Under the pieces are notes generated by a model. The model was not told where the DNA came from and ran no database searches. It was given only the letters and a program-made list of their open reading frames with translations. From CAKZNE01 sp963976435 (GTDB lineage: Bacteria; Bacteroidota; Bacteroidia; Flavobacteriales; Schleiferiaceae), in the NCBI GenBank assembly GCA_963976435.1, contig CAXBKQ010000010.1:62001-126000 (forward strand): 64,000 nt of DNA, read 5' to 3'. Below, one piece after another: positions 8,784 through 18,323 of this stretch (positions are counted from its first letter, which is position 1; each line of letters starts with the position of its first letter). Position numbers and translations under genes: made by a program.

Positions 8784-9290
8784 TTAATCCATTCCTATTA
8801 TATTACTCCTCCTTTCCAGTAAAATAGTATCCCGCCAGATAGCATTCATTTGTCCAATTTTTTCACGGTATCCCACTTTTCTAAACCCTAATTTTTTATG
8901 GATATGGATGCTTGCCTTATTTTCTGGAAAGACTCCGGCTTGTAAAGTCCAAATACCATTTTCCTCACTTTCCGAAATGAGCTTTTCCAAGAGTTTGGCG
9001 CCAAATTTTTGACCTTGAAATTTTTCGGCGATATAGACGCTTACTTCTGCAACTCCTCCATAAACACATCTAGAAGAAACAGGAGATAATGCTGCCCATC
9101 CTGCAATTTCATCATCAACCTGAAGAATTATTCTACATTCTTTTAAATGACTGCTATCCCATAATTCCCAGGTAGGTGATTTGGTTTCAAAACTGGCATT
9201 ACCACTATCCAAGCCTTGTTGGTAGATCTCAGAAACCGATTTCCAATCAGAGGCTTTTAAATACCGAATAAACCATTCTATTGATGACAT
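8784..9290 (-). CDS. GNAT N-acetyltransferase, phosphinothricin/methionine sulfoximine type
   Basis: 168 aa GNAT-fold enzyme. It matches the phosphinothricin-acetyltransferase-like subgroup over its whole length: YQQGLDSGNASFETKSPTWELWDSSHL near the N terminus, VAEVSVYIAEKFQGQKFGAKLL as the acetyl-CoA pyrophosphate loop (Q/KxxGxK/A), ENGIWTLQAGVFPENKAS, and LGFRKVGYREKIGQMNAIWRD at the end. Such enzymes acetylate methionine sulfone/sulfoximine or related amino acids. It ends 16 nt before the amide hydrolase starts, so the two may be co-transcribed. Confidence 0.8.
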   Translation of the reverse strand: MSSIEWFIRYLKASDWKSVSEIYQQGLDSGNASFETKSPTWELWDSSHLKECRIILQVDDEIAGWAALSPVSSRCVYGGVAEVSVYIAEKFQGQKFGAKLLEKLISESEENGIWTLQAGVFPENKASIHIHKKLGFRKVGYREKIGQMNAIWRDTILLERRSNIIGMD

Positions 9291-9390
9291 TTTTCTAAAT
9301 TATTTTTCAAACACATCTCTTGGAGAGGGGAGAAAATTAAGTTTAAAATATGAACTAAAAGGTCAATTTAATAAAAAGCAAAATGCCACA

Positions 9391-9927
9391 TTAATAATTA
9401 TTTTTCAAAAAGCCCTTTGCTATACTATCTACAGTATGGTGATGATCTTTCCATGCCAAATAAACAGCCTTTGCCCAAGCTATTACATATTCTTTTGTTT
9501 TGGCCTCATCAATCGCTTTTTCCAGAACCATAAGAGAGTTTATTTCACCGCGTTTTAGAAGGGGAGGAGGACTAAGTACTTCGTTTTTGTTTTGAAGTTT
9601 ATATTTTTTTAGATAATTACTTAGTTGTGGAGAATGCTGGTAGCTCCAATTAAAATTATATTCCAAAATCAAATGCAAACGGCTAAGATGGAAGTGATTA
9701 TTCCATCTTCCGTGAATTTCTGGATGTTGAAGGGTATGAGCATCCACAATAAAGAATCTGTAAATATGGTTTTTGGGATTTGAGAAATCAATTTGTTGAA
9801 AACCAAGATTGAAAATTTCCAAGCATTCATGAATTCCTCTTTCTGTTTGGGCATTACAAAATTGACAAGGGCCTTTATCCTTTAAAAGCACATTGTTCTT
9901 CTCTGCAAATTCAATATAATCCTGCAT
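9391..9927 (-). CDS. DUF5946-like Cys/His protein
   Basis: 178 aa. The N-terminal CQFCNA...HECLEIF cysteines and the block VDAHTLQHPEIHGRW with NNHFHLSRLHLILEY are what I associate with DUF5946 proteins, of unknown role; the Cys and His residues look metal-binding. Residues around NEVLSPPPLLKRGEINSL form a low-complexity loop that resembles a translated palindromic repeat inserted in the gene. The end HHHTVDSIAKGFLKN is helical. It follows the lipoprotein gene by 23 nt. Confidence 0.6.
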   Translation of the reverse strand: MQDYIEFAEKNNVLLKDKGPCQFCNAQTERGIHECLEIFNLGFQQIDFSNPKNHIYRFFIVDAHTLQHPEIHGRWNNHFHLSRLHLILEYNFNWSYQHSPQLSNYLKKYKLQNKNEVLSPPPLLKRGEINSLMVLEKAIDEAKTKEYVIAWAKAVYLAWKDHHHTVDSIAKGFLKNNY

Positions 9928-9950
9928 TCTTAAAATTCCAGATCTAGAGG

Positions 9951-10487
9951 CTAATTAAAATCATTAATTCCATCGCTAATCCAAGAGTAAACTAAACCTT
10001 TTTTAGGGCCTCGATAAAAAAGAGCAAACCTTCCCCTAATTAGTTTTTTCATTTTTGGGTTTAGCAGGATGGCTTGAAAATAAAGTGTGTTTCCACGCAC
10101 AAAATCATAGGTCACGCTTTTAATATAGGCTTCTTGTAGGTAGTCGGAATGAGCACTATCCATATAAACAACATTTGAATTAGAATCAATTAAGCTGTTT
10201 TTATTTAGGGTTTTAAATAATCTATGGCTTGGGATGTTTTTTAAATGCAGCTTAAATTCCCCTCCTTGCCATTCATCATTTTTGAATTTCTGAAATTGGT
10301 ATACCTCCATAATTCCTTTTTCATTTCCAATTTGTATTGGAAACCCCTGGGAACTGCTATCAACCCTCATTCTATTTTCGAGTACATCTTGAGGCTTATC
10401 CTCTGGCTTTGAGTTATTTCCTGCCTCAATTTGGCAAGCTTGAAGACTTAAAATAAGGAAGATAATATTGATAAATTGGAATTTCAT
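9951..10487 (-). CDS. Lipoprotein of unknown function
   Basis: 178 aa with a type II signal peptide; the lipobox LSLQAC gives the lipidated Cys18. The mature part begins with a Glu/Asn/Lys-rich linker and continues as beta-rich sequence with no motif I know. It is likely anchored in the outer or inner membrane facing the periplasm. It lies 23 nt upstream of the DUF5946-like gene, so the two are probably co-transcribed. Confidence 0.6.
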   Translation of the reverse strand: MKFQFINIIFLILSLQACQIEAGNNSKPEDKPQDVLENRMRVDSSSQGFPIQIGNEKGIMEVYQFQKFKNDEWQGGEFKLHLKNIPSHRLFKTLNKNSLIDSNSNVVYMDSAHSDYLQEAYIKSVTYDFVRGNTLYFQAILLNPKMKKLIRGRFALFYRGPKKGLVYSWISDGINDFN

Positions 10488-10594
10488 AGTCCTAATACTT
10501 TATAAAAGTGTAAAATACTAAAACCCTCGATTTTCAAAATCATTGTACTTATCAAAATAGAATTTATCCCGAAAAGAAGAGCTGTCATTCTTGG

Positions 10595-10927
10595 CTATAC
10601 TTCTTCTGAAGTACCAAATTCATTAATCAATTCCTCAGGATCTGGTCTATTTTTTTTCCATGTTTTTGCCAGGTATTTGTATAAAAGGAAGGTAGAAAGT
10701 GCAGCAAATGGTATCATCAGAATCCCCAATAGGGTTTCGTTTACCCTATCTATAAATCCAGGATCCATAAATTCAGCAATAATCACAGCAATAATTCCAA
10801 AAAAGAATGTTCCGAAATAATAGATAGCAATTCCTAAAATCGCATATCCCCATTTGCTTTTTTGAAATTCTTCGGCAAGTTTATAATAATACTTCCCTAT
10901 CCAATAAATCAATAAAATTCCTAACAT
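10595..10927 (-). CDS. Small three-helix membrane protein
   Basis: 110 aa with three hydrophobic segments: residues about 1-14, 27-52 and 66-86. The C-terminal tail (AKTWKKNRPDPEELINEFG) is charged and probably cytoplasmic. No family recognised. The gap up to the exosortase gene (10928-11222, 295 nt) shows no further gene or clear hairpin. Confidence 0.55.
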   Translation of the reverse strand: MLGILLIYWIGKYYYKLAEEFQKSKWGYAILGIAIYYFGTFFFGIIAVIIAEFMDPGFIDRVNETLLGILMIPFAALSTFLLYKYLAKTWKKNRPDPEELINEFGTSEEV

Positions 10928-11222
10928 AGTGCGACTTTTTGACTAGAAATTATTCAATTTCCAAATTGGGTTGAGCTTTATTTTCTACTAAAATTTTGTC
11001 ATTTGCCAATATAGATTTTTGTTTTGGACTAGCAACCAGTACTTTTTTGTAAATTTCAAAAGCTTGCTGACAAACCTAAGCTAAATGTAGCTCAGTTTTT
11101 TTATTGTTTATCTGCAGCTCTTAATATTTTGGTAATGAGGTTTGTAATTTTATGTTAAACTCCTGATCCTCTACAATCAAATATTTTCAGTCTCGTTTGA
11201 TGCCTGAACTTTAAAAACCAAA

Positions 11223-12701
11223 ATGTCGATAAATCCTTGGTTTAAAAAAATATTACCTGTACTACTTCTTTTGGGTAGTGCTCTTTATTTTTCATCAAGC
11301 TTTATATGGCTCTACGGAGCTTTCTTTCTAAACTATGATCAGATAAACCTTCTGCTTCTGCTCTTTTTATTGGTTTTGTTTTTTCACCGCTATCGCAGCT
11401 CTAAAATGGCCGTGAAGCTAAATTTCCATTTAAAGCCTGTAGCACTAATTATTATGCTAGTCGCCATTTTGGGCTATTTTCTTTTTTATCATTTTTTGTC
11501 TATAAACCTGCTAATGAGTCTTTGTTTTGGGCTTTATTTTTTCGGGTTTTTAGGATTGATTTTGGAACAGAAAGCATGGACTCAGGCATTGCTACCCTTT
11601 GTATTATTAGCAATGACTTTGCCCTTTGGTAGTTTAATGGATGTATATATCGGATTTCCTTTAAGGATGGTTGCGGTAAATACGATTGAGAATATGTTTA
11701 ATGCCTTTGGAATTGATAATATCGCCAAGGATAGTATTATCAGTATAGAAAATAAGGCCGCTCAGGTAGATTTTAGTTGTAGTGGATTAAAAGGGATCTG
11801 GGCTGGATTTCTCTTTTATTTTTGTTTAAGCTGGCTAGAAAACCTAAAAATTAACCTTATTTGGCTTTCGAATTTGGCCCTGCTTTTAATTTGTTTAATT
11901 GCTGCCAATATTATTCGAATAGCTTTAATTGTATGGATTACTGTAGTATTAGATCAAGCAGAGTTGGCAGAATCAATACATTCTGCGCTCGGGGTTTTAG
12001 GATTCAGTTTTTCCTGTGCCCTTATTTATTTGATTTGCAGAACGAAGTTTTATAAACAATTTTCCCAAAAAGGATTCCAATTTAATATTAGGTTGAGCAA
12101 TCCATTTGGCAATTCTAAAGGCTTCAACTATTCACTACTTACTCTACTTTTCCTAGCCTTATTTGGTACTAAAATTAGTTTTCATTTAAACAAGGAAATC
12201 ACTGAACAAAAGGAATTGAAACTAAATTGGCCAAAGAGTTTTGAGCTTAAACCCTTGGCCTATACAGACCTAGAGACCGAGTTTTTAAAGGAACAAGGAG
12301 GTAAATGCCAAAAGTTATCCTTTACAAATGGGGAACTAGAAGGTTCAATTTTATTGATAAAAAGTGAAGGTTGGTTGGGCCATCACAAACCAGAACATTG
12401 CATTAAAGCTGGTGGGAATGATATCCAAGGAATTAAAACCATCATGTTAAATCCTAAAACTAGCTTAAAGTGGATGCAAGTAAATAAAACATCTTCAGCC
12501 TGTTACTGGTTTCAAAGCCCCAATGAGAGCACGGATGACTATTCTACCCGGATATGGTCAGAAATTTTCCAAAGGCAAAATGATTGGTTTTTAGTTTCAG
12601 TGGTTTTCAATAATCAAAAGGAATATCAGCCAAATAAGATTAATCCTGTTTTAGAAGAAATAAGGTACTCAATTACTAAGCATTATAAATCACAATACTA
12701 A
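11223..12701 (+). CDS. xrtN: Exosortase XrtN type, with EpsI-like C-terminal domain
   Basis: 492 aa. Residues 1-275 are a polytopic membrane exosortase/archaeosortase core with its catalytic triad in place: Cys186 in FSCSGLKG, Arg232 in NIIRIALI and His253 in ESIHSALG. Residues about 320-490 form an EpsI-like (DUF3485) periplasmic domain with the hallmark HKPEHCIKAGG (H388-G398, Cys393). Exosortases are transpeptidase-like membrane enzymes that cut proteins at a C-terminal PEP sorting signal. The next gene starts 1 nt after the stop and encodes a protein with such a signal. From family knowledge this pair corresponds to exosortase N and its VIT-domain partner. Confidence 0.88.
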   Translation: MSINPWFKKILPVLLLLGSALYFSSSFIWLYGAFFLNYDQINLLLLLFLLVLFFHRYRSSKMAVKLNFHLKPVALIIMLVAILGYFLFYHFLSINLLMSLCFGLYFFGFLGLILEQKAWTQALLPFVLLAMTLPFGSLMDVYIGFPLRMVAVNTIENMFNAFGIDNIAKDSIISIENKAAQVDFSCSGLKGIWAGFLFYFCLSWLENLKINLIWLSNLALLLICLIAANIIRIALIVWITVVLDQAELAESIHSALGVLGFSFSCALIYLICRTKFYKQFSQKGFQFNIRLSNPFGNSKGFNYSLLTLLFLALFGTKISFHLNKEITEQKELKLNWPKSFELKPLAYTDLETEFLKEQGGKCQKLSFTNGELEGSILLIKSEGWLGHHKPEHCIKAGGNDIQGIKTIMLNPKTSLKWMQVNKTSSACYWFQSPNESTDDYSTRIWSEIFQRQNDWFLVSVVFNNQKEYQPNKINPVLEEIRYSITKHYKSQY

Positions 12702-12702
12702 T

Positions 12703-15450
12703 ATGAAAAGTATAGAAAAGTTTTTGTCATTCCCACTCATTAGCCATGGAATATTTTGGTCCTGGAATTCTGTATTTGTGGTTTTGCTGCTCTTTATTGA
12801 AACAGAATCAGGAATTTTCTTCAATATGATTCGCAATGCCTTTTTAGGAGCTAGCCCTCTTGATTTTGCCCTATTTAGTTTTTTAATAATAATTATTCCT
12901 CCTCTAAGTATAGTTTTTGGTCTGATTAGCTGGAGAAATGGTAGATCAGTATTGCTAAAGTTTTTTTATGGCGTAGAAGTCCCTTTGCTCTTGCTTTTTA
13001 TTTTGAGAATTAGTGTATTTAGACAATTAAGCCTGGCTACTGGTTTTATCTTTCTTGCCATTTTCCTAGGCATTGCCGCTTATTTTCTTTGTCTCTTAAA
13101 TCATAGAAATATCAAAACGAAGTTTGTGCTCTATTTCAAGGCAATTGGTCTAAGCCTTTTGTTTTGTTTAGGCCTATACATGGCTATAATAGTGCTTTTT
13201 TATAGCATTCCCTTTGCCTCTTATTTCCTTACTGAACTTGTTTCCTTAGAATGGTTGGGCTTATTGAAGGAAGGCTTTTGGTTTCTTCTTTTTGGATTTT
13301 TCTTCCTTCTTACTTCCAGTCTTTTTATTTTTCTCCCCATAGGTATGCTCTTCCTATACCTAAAAGAACCTCTTCATTTTTTCCAGACTAGCAAAATGGG
13401 AAAGTCTAAAATTTTAATGATTTCTTCCCTTGCCATGACCATAATTCTGCTTGTACTCCTTAACGGCAAACAAGTTCAAGTTTATGCTTTTGAATTTTTT
13501 GACCAAGGAATAAATAGCCTTGAACAAAGGGAACAGTTTCACAAGAAAAAGGATGGTCTAAAAGAGGGATTATTAAATGCCTACCTCTCTCCTTATCGTT
13601 ATTTAAGCAGCCAGAATTCAAGTAAGAGCATTGCAAAGCTTTATGAAGATTCCTTTAATATGAAGCCTGAATCAGCTCAAAATATTCAAGATGTTTTCAA
13701 TTTTTTTATGAGCCCCTTTTTATATGAAGGAGATTTTAATCAGGACCAAGAAAAGGCCAAAACTTTGTATGAAGAATACTTTGATGCAGATTTGCAGGAG
13801 CTAGAATCAAAAGAGATTATTGCCGCCATGAAATGCACTTGGGATGCAGATGGAATTGAGGCGGGGGTTTTAAATATTAACCAGGAAAAGGTTTTGATCA
13901 AGGAGCAGCATATAAGGTCTGTAGAAAGGGAGGATATTGTTGAAATAGAAGTTCATGAGATATATCAGAATCAAACTTTTGAAAGGCAGGAAATCTTCTA
14001 TTATTTTGAATTACCTGAGAATGCCGTTTTAACAGGACTTTGGTTGAGCGATGAAGACAATATTGCTAAAAAATATAAATATAGAGTATCCCCAAGAGGA
14101 GCAGCCCAAGAAGTTTATAAATCCGAAGTTCAAAGGCGAGTAGATCCTTCCTTATTGGAGCAGGTTGGGCCAAATCAGTTTCGACTACGAGCATTTCCAA
14201 TTTTGGCAAAAAGTTTACATTCCAGAAGTCGACAAAGTAAGGTCGTTCCCGGTGAAAATTTTCACCTCTGGTTTAGCTACAAAGCTTTTTCTAAGCAAGG
14301 AAATGAATGGCCAGCACCCCTATTGTTGGAGAAACGCAATGTGTATTGGGATAAAAATAGCAAGGTTTATATCAATGGAATAGAGCAATCTGGAACTAAA
14401 TCTAGTTGGATACCCATTATCAATTCTCAAAACCCTTCAGTATTAAAAGCTCATAAAACAGCTATAAATGATTCATTAATGCTGGGCGTAAAGCCATTTG
14501 AATTAAATCAAGAACTTTCCCTTTCTAATACCAAAATAGCTTTATTGGTAGATGCTTCTTTTAGTATGTGGAACCATCAAAACAAGCTTATACAAAGCCT
14601 GGAAAAAATTGAGAAAATGGGCTTTTTATCTGAAAATATTCAATTGTATTTAATCAATGATAGTTTGCAGTCAGTTGATTTTAAGGAATTTAATTCTGAA
14701 TATATTAAAAACCACCAAGCCTTTTTTGGACAATCGAGTATTTTGGAAATGGTGTATTTGGCAAAAGATCATTTAGTGAATTCAGATTTGTGTTTATTAA
14801 TTAGCGATAAAGGCCAATACCAAAGGGAAAGGGATGAATTGCAGGAGTTGCCATTAAATATTCCCTTGTATTTATTTCATTTAGATCAGAAACCCGCTCT
14901 ATACCAAGATGCGCTTTTGGAAACATTGAAATGGTCTAGTGGAGCTACTTTAAATGAAATCGAAGATTTAAAAACACAACTAGCATTTAAGGAAATTCAG
15001 AAAAAAGATAGTAGTATGATATCCTTTGACAATGGTCTACTGTATTATTTGGAAGAGGCTCGGAATGCTAAGACTGATCCTAATTTTGAAGAACTGGCAT
15101 TTGGTAAATATATTTCAAAACTTAAACCTAAGGATAGCACTAAAATTGCCTCCCTAGATATTCTTCATCAACTTGCTCTAAAAGCAGAAATCGTTAGCCC
15201 CTATTCTTCCATGATTGTATTGGTAAATACAAGGCAACATCTGGCACTTAATGCAGCAGAAGCTAGTGACGAACGCTTTGATAGGGAAGTAGAATCCGGT
15301 AATGAAAATATATCAAAACCAAATGATTTGTTTAATGTAACCGGAACTCCAGAACCTCATGAATGGATTTTGCTTTTTCTGGTTTTTGGGTTTTTAGCCT
15401 TTCATTATTGGAAAAAAAGAATGGCTGTAAATATGGGGAATGGGAGTTAA
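12703..15450 (+). CDS. XrtN-system VIT-domain membrane protein with PEP C-terminal sorting signal
   Basis: 915 aa. Residues 1-255 hold about seven or eight membrane helices. A VIT (vault/inter-alpha-trypsin) domain follows at about 370-500 (EVHEIYQNQTFERQEIFYYFELPENAVLTG, then SPRGAAQEVY and NQFRLRAFPI). Residues about 608-750 resemble a von Willebrand A domain with the MIDAS-like start LVDASFSMW. The block VSPYSSMIVLVNTRQ is usual in VIT proteins of this kind. The C terminus is a tripartite sorting signal: PEP at 883-885, a hydrophobic helix 888-902, then KKR at 904-906. The adjoining exosortase is the presumed processing enzyme. Role of the mature protein unknown. Confidence 0.87.
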   Translation: MKSIEKFLSFPLISHGIFWSWNSVFVVLLLFIETESGIFFNMIRNAFLGASPLDFALFSFLIIIIPPLSIVFGLISWRNGRSVLLKFFYGVEVPLLLLFILRISVFRQLSLATGFIFLAIFLGIAAYFLCLLNHRNIKTKFVLYFKAIGLSLLFCLGLYMAIIVLFYSIPFASYFLTELVSLEWLGLLKEGFWFLLFGFFFLLTSSLFIFLPIGMLFLYLKEPLHFFQTSKMGKSKILMISSLAMTIILLVLLNGKQVQVYAFEFFDQGINSLEQREQFHKKKDGLKEGLLNAYLSPYRYLSSQNSSKSIAKLYEDSFNMKPESAQNIQDVFNFFMSPFLYEGDFNQDQEKAKTLYEEYFDADLQELESKEIIAAMKCTWDADGIEAGVLNINQEKVLIKEQHIRSVEREDIVEIEVHEIYQNQTFERQEIFYYFELPENAVLTGLWLSDEDNIAKKYKYRVSPRGAAQEVYKSEVQRRVDPSLLEQVGPNQFRLRAFPILAKSLHSRSRQSKVVPGENFHLWFSYKAFSKQGNEWPAPLLLEKRNVYWDKNSKVYINGIEQSGTKSSWIPIINSQNPSVLKAHKTAINDSLMLGVKPFELNQELSLSNTKIALLVDASFSMWNHQNKLIQSLEKIEKMGFLSENIQLYLINDSLQSVDFKEFNSEYIKNHQAFFGQSSILEMVYLAKDHLVNSDLCLLISDKGQYQRERDELQELPLNIPLYLFHLDQKPALYQDALLETLKWSSGATLNEIEDLKTQLAFKEIQKKDSSMISFDNGLLYYLEEARNAKTDPNFEELAFGKYISKLKPKDSTKIASLDILHQLALKAEIVSPYSSMIVLVNTRQHLALNAAEASDERFDREVESGNENISKPNDLFNVTGTPEPHEWILLFLVFGFLAFHYWKKRMAVNMGNGS

Positions 15451-15529
15451 TCATATTAGCATATTCACCTTTGTAAAGCAGAAGGATCGGGAAAATTAAA
15501 TTGAATTTTAATCCTACTTAAGACAATTG

Positions 15530-16111
15530 CTAGTTTACTATTTTTTCATATTCCTCCCTGGCCTTTTGACTTAAAATGGAATCTTGTGGATTGGCATTTG
15601 CTTTCTTTTGAGCCTCTAGGTATTCTGGGAAATTCCTGTAGGTAAATTCCAAAATTGTATTTTCAGGAAGGGCAATAAGAATGAAACCAATTAGCCAAAA
15701 AGCCGCTAAACGGATTAATAGTTTTTTATAAAATCTAGATTTATTATTCCATAATTTTAGTGTTACTACTATAGGTGAGCAGCTAAGAAGAAAAAATCCT
15801 ATTATCAATTGTGGCCCAGCCCCTGGTAACTCTAAAATGACAAAAATAATAGCGGCTGAAGAAATAGAAAGTCCAAAACCCGTAAAAATGGATCCTAAGA
15901 TCCACAGACTTGAAATCCCTTAATAGGAGCCCTTACTTAAAATTTTCACAATAGCAATTTCATTGAATAAGGCAAAGGAAAAGAAGAAATAGAAACAAGA
16001 TAAGATGATCATAGCTATAAAAAGCAAGGCCGACGAACCAGGAATTAAAAACAAGCCTCCAACTACACTTATGATGGCCAAGCCCCCACAAATAAGCTCT
16101 ATTTTTTTCAT
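15530..16111 (-). pseudogene. Membrane protein gene split by an in-frame TAA
   Basis: An ATG at 16111 opens a 63-codon frame ending in TAA at 15920-15922. The same frame continues without interruption for 129 more codons to 15530, and the two parts read as one four- or five-helix membrane protein of about 193 aa (KGSY, stop, GISSLWILGSIFTGFG...). Both halves keep clean hydrophobic helices, and the second half has no ATG near its start. A single change from a sense codon such as AAA would explain the stop. It begins 1 nt after the M48 peptidase gene ends, so it is that gene's operon partner. Recent nonsense mutation, sequencing error or readthrough are all possible. Confidence 0.7.
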
Positions 16112-16112
16112 T

Positions 16113-18182
16113 TTAAATTCTTTTTAGGGATTCATGATAAAGTTCCTCTTGGTAATCCAGAACCCTTTTCTTTAAAACAAAATATTTTCTTGAAATTAAA
16201 AACATATAATTGTTTACCGCGGTAAAAAGCACTTCCAAACTACTGTCGAAATAGCTTTCTCTGCCGAAGTAGCTCCATTCCTTGGAGGTGTATTGTTCAA
16301 GATTTTCCCTTATTTCAGCATTGATTTCTGCTTGGAAATTTTCATCTTTTAAAAATTCCAATAAAGCAGCCTTCAGCTTTATTTCTAGACTTTTCAAATG
16401 TTTGAATTTTACCCTGATTTCTTCAAAGGGAGTAACTTCACTTATAAACTGAAGTGCCTCGCCAAGACGTTCATACAATTTGAAATTCTCCTCATATTCC
16501 TTTTCATTCTTAAAGAATTTACTGTAGTATAAATCCAATTTTGTGCTTAAATGAGGCTCTTGCTCAAAAGCGAGGAAAAAATTGTAAATATCAATATCAT
16601 TCTGTTCCAGCGCTTTATTGATTTCCTTCAATTCCTTTTCTAGTCCTGGGATTAGTTTGGAAGATTCCTTTTTCTTGTATTTCCTACCAGAATAGTCAAA
16701 TGATTTTATGGGAAAGTCCTTTTTTGAGATTTGTTTTAATGTCTCAATATCACCTTCTAAGGCTAAACTGGTATAGGCCAAATCCAATTTTTCTTCTGAA
16801 AAAAGATCTTTAATATTTTGGGAAGAATTCGGCTTTTTAAATTTCTCAATATCGAAGATAATAGGGTTTTTTTGATCGAAATAACCATTATAGATGTCGG
16901 AGAATGTATTTGCCTTAAAGAACTTTTCATATTCTTTTTTGAAATTTTCAAAGGAAAGTTGCTTTACCTCACCCTTAAATTCAATACCCTTGAAAATGAT
17001 ATCGCTCAATTCTAATTGGGATTTTTCAATATTGCTAAATAGGGAATTTGCTGGATTACTTTTTGTTTCAGATCCTTCAAAACCTGTTTTTTCCAACATT
17101 TTTATTCTCTCAGCTTCGGTAGGGTGGGAGGCCCATTGATCTTGGATTACCAATTTCGACTTATTAAATTTTCCCATTTCCTCTAAGCTCACTACTGGAA
17201 GCTCATTGTTGTAGGCTAATCCACTTTTATGAGCCAAAAAATTTAAAATAAAGCTATGCTCTAAATACAGGTTTGTACTTTTAAGATTACTGCTAATTTT
17301 ATTTTCATAAAACCCTAATACTTCCTGAAAAGCATGGGTGCTTAAAGACATCCTCAATAAAGAATCCTTCAATGGTGCATAACCGGTAATACTAGCCGCT
17401 ATTTCATCTGCATGGAATTCCATCTCTCGTGATAATGCCATATAGCTGGTATTCACAATTCCATACATTTTTTCTAAAATATATTTTATTAGTGAAACCA
17501 AATGTGATGTAAATGCTACAAAAAATCCCAGAAAACCATTTGCATTTGCCCAAGCCATGAGCATTTTATCATAGGATTGATTGTTGTATAAGAGGTTGAA
17601 TATAATTTGATTAACATTATAAACATAGGAACCTAGCTTCATACTACTCTGGGAGAAATGACCAAATTCATGACTAAGAATGGATTTTAATTCCTGCTCA
17701 GTAATGGTGTTAACTAAGCCAAGTCCGATATTGAGGTTTTTTCGAATGGGTAAGAACATGCTCCAAAAACTAGAATCATAAAAAACACCTGCATTTACAT
17801 CCGGAGATAAATAAACCTTTTTAGGAAATTGGGTTCCCACTGATTGAACAATCTCTTCAATCATTCCAAATAGTTTAGGTTCATCTTCCTTATGTATTTC
17901 TAAGAAATGAGACCTTTCAACTTTGTGAGATTTAAACAAAAATTTTATCAAAAAAACCAAAAGAAAAACACCTATACTTCCTAATCCAAGTCCGGCAATT
18001 AAGGTAATTAGGGAAGGATGAAGCCTGATTAATTCAATTCCAAAATACACACAAAGTATGGTAAGTAAAATAGAACTGGCAAGAAGGACAAAATAGATTA
18101 GAACAAAGAGGAATATTGCGAAAATGGATTTGCTAGCCTGAGCCTTGAACTCAGACGAGAGTTTTATTTCCTTACTTTTCAT
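16113..18182 (-). CDS. M48 family membrane zinc metallopeptidase
   Basis: 689 aa. Two N-terminal membrane helices (about 19-46 and 58-84) precede the peptidase domain with HEFGH at 171-175 (zinc ligands H171 and H175, catalytic E172) and the third ligand E255 in EMEFHADE. The HtpX/Ste24-type domain ends near 380; the remaining 300 residues are a long, charged, mostly helical extension that is not part of the minimal family. Such peptidases sit in the inner membrane and take part in envelope protein quality control. It is followed 1 nt later by the interrupted membrane gene. Confidence 0.85.
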   Translation of the reverse strand: MKSKEIKLSSEFKAQASKSIFAIFLFVLIYFVLLASSILLTILCVYFGIELIRLHPSLITLIAGLGLGSIGVFLLVFLIKFLFKSHKVERSHFLEIHKEDEPKLFGMIEEIVQSVGTQFPKKVYLSPDVNAGVFYDSSFWSMFLPIRKNLNIGLGLVNTITEQELKSILSHEFGHFSQSSMKLGSYVYNVNQIIFNLLYNNQSYDKMLMAWANANGFLGFFVAFTSHLVSLIKYILEKMYGIVNTSYMALSREMEFHADEIAASITGYAPLKDSLLRMSLSTHAFQEVLGFYENKISSNLKSTNLYLEHSFILNFLAHKSGLAYNNELPVVSLEEMGKFNKSKLVIQDQWASHPTEAERIKMLEKTGFEGSETKSNPANSLFSNIEKSQLELSDIIFKGIEFKGEVKQLSFENFKKEYEKFFKANTFSDIYNGYFDQKNPIIFDIEKFKKPNSSQNIKDLFSEEKLDLAYTSLALEGDIETLKQISKKDFPIKSFDYSGRKYKKKESSKLIPGLEKELKEINKALEQNDIDIYNFFLAFEQEPHLSTKLDLYYSKFFKNEKEYEENFKLYERLGEALQFISEVTPFEEIRVKFKHLKSLEIKLKAALLEFLKDENFQAEINAEIRENLEQYTSKEWSYFGRESYFDSSLEVLFTAVNNYMFLISRKYFVLKKRVLDYQEELYHESLKRI

Positions 18183-18323
18183 GGACTTGCTTTGGTAGTA
18201 ATTTCGGCCTTTTCGAGGCTAATAGGGTTTAAAATCAAGACCAAGTTTATTAAAATAAAATAGAATTATCTTGAAATTGCTGATGATTTTTCAAACTCCA
18301 TGAAATCTTAATTCATTAATTAC

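Noticed and set aside
15530..15808. A separate 92-codon gene starting at a TTG inside the interrupted membrane gene
   Set aside because: The open frame continues upstream to the TAA and reads as one protein with the preceding 63 codons; the TTG is mid-helix.
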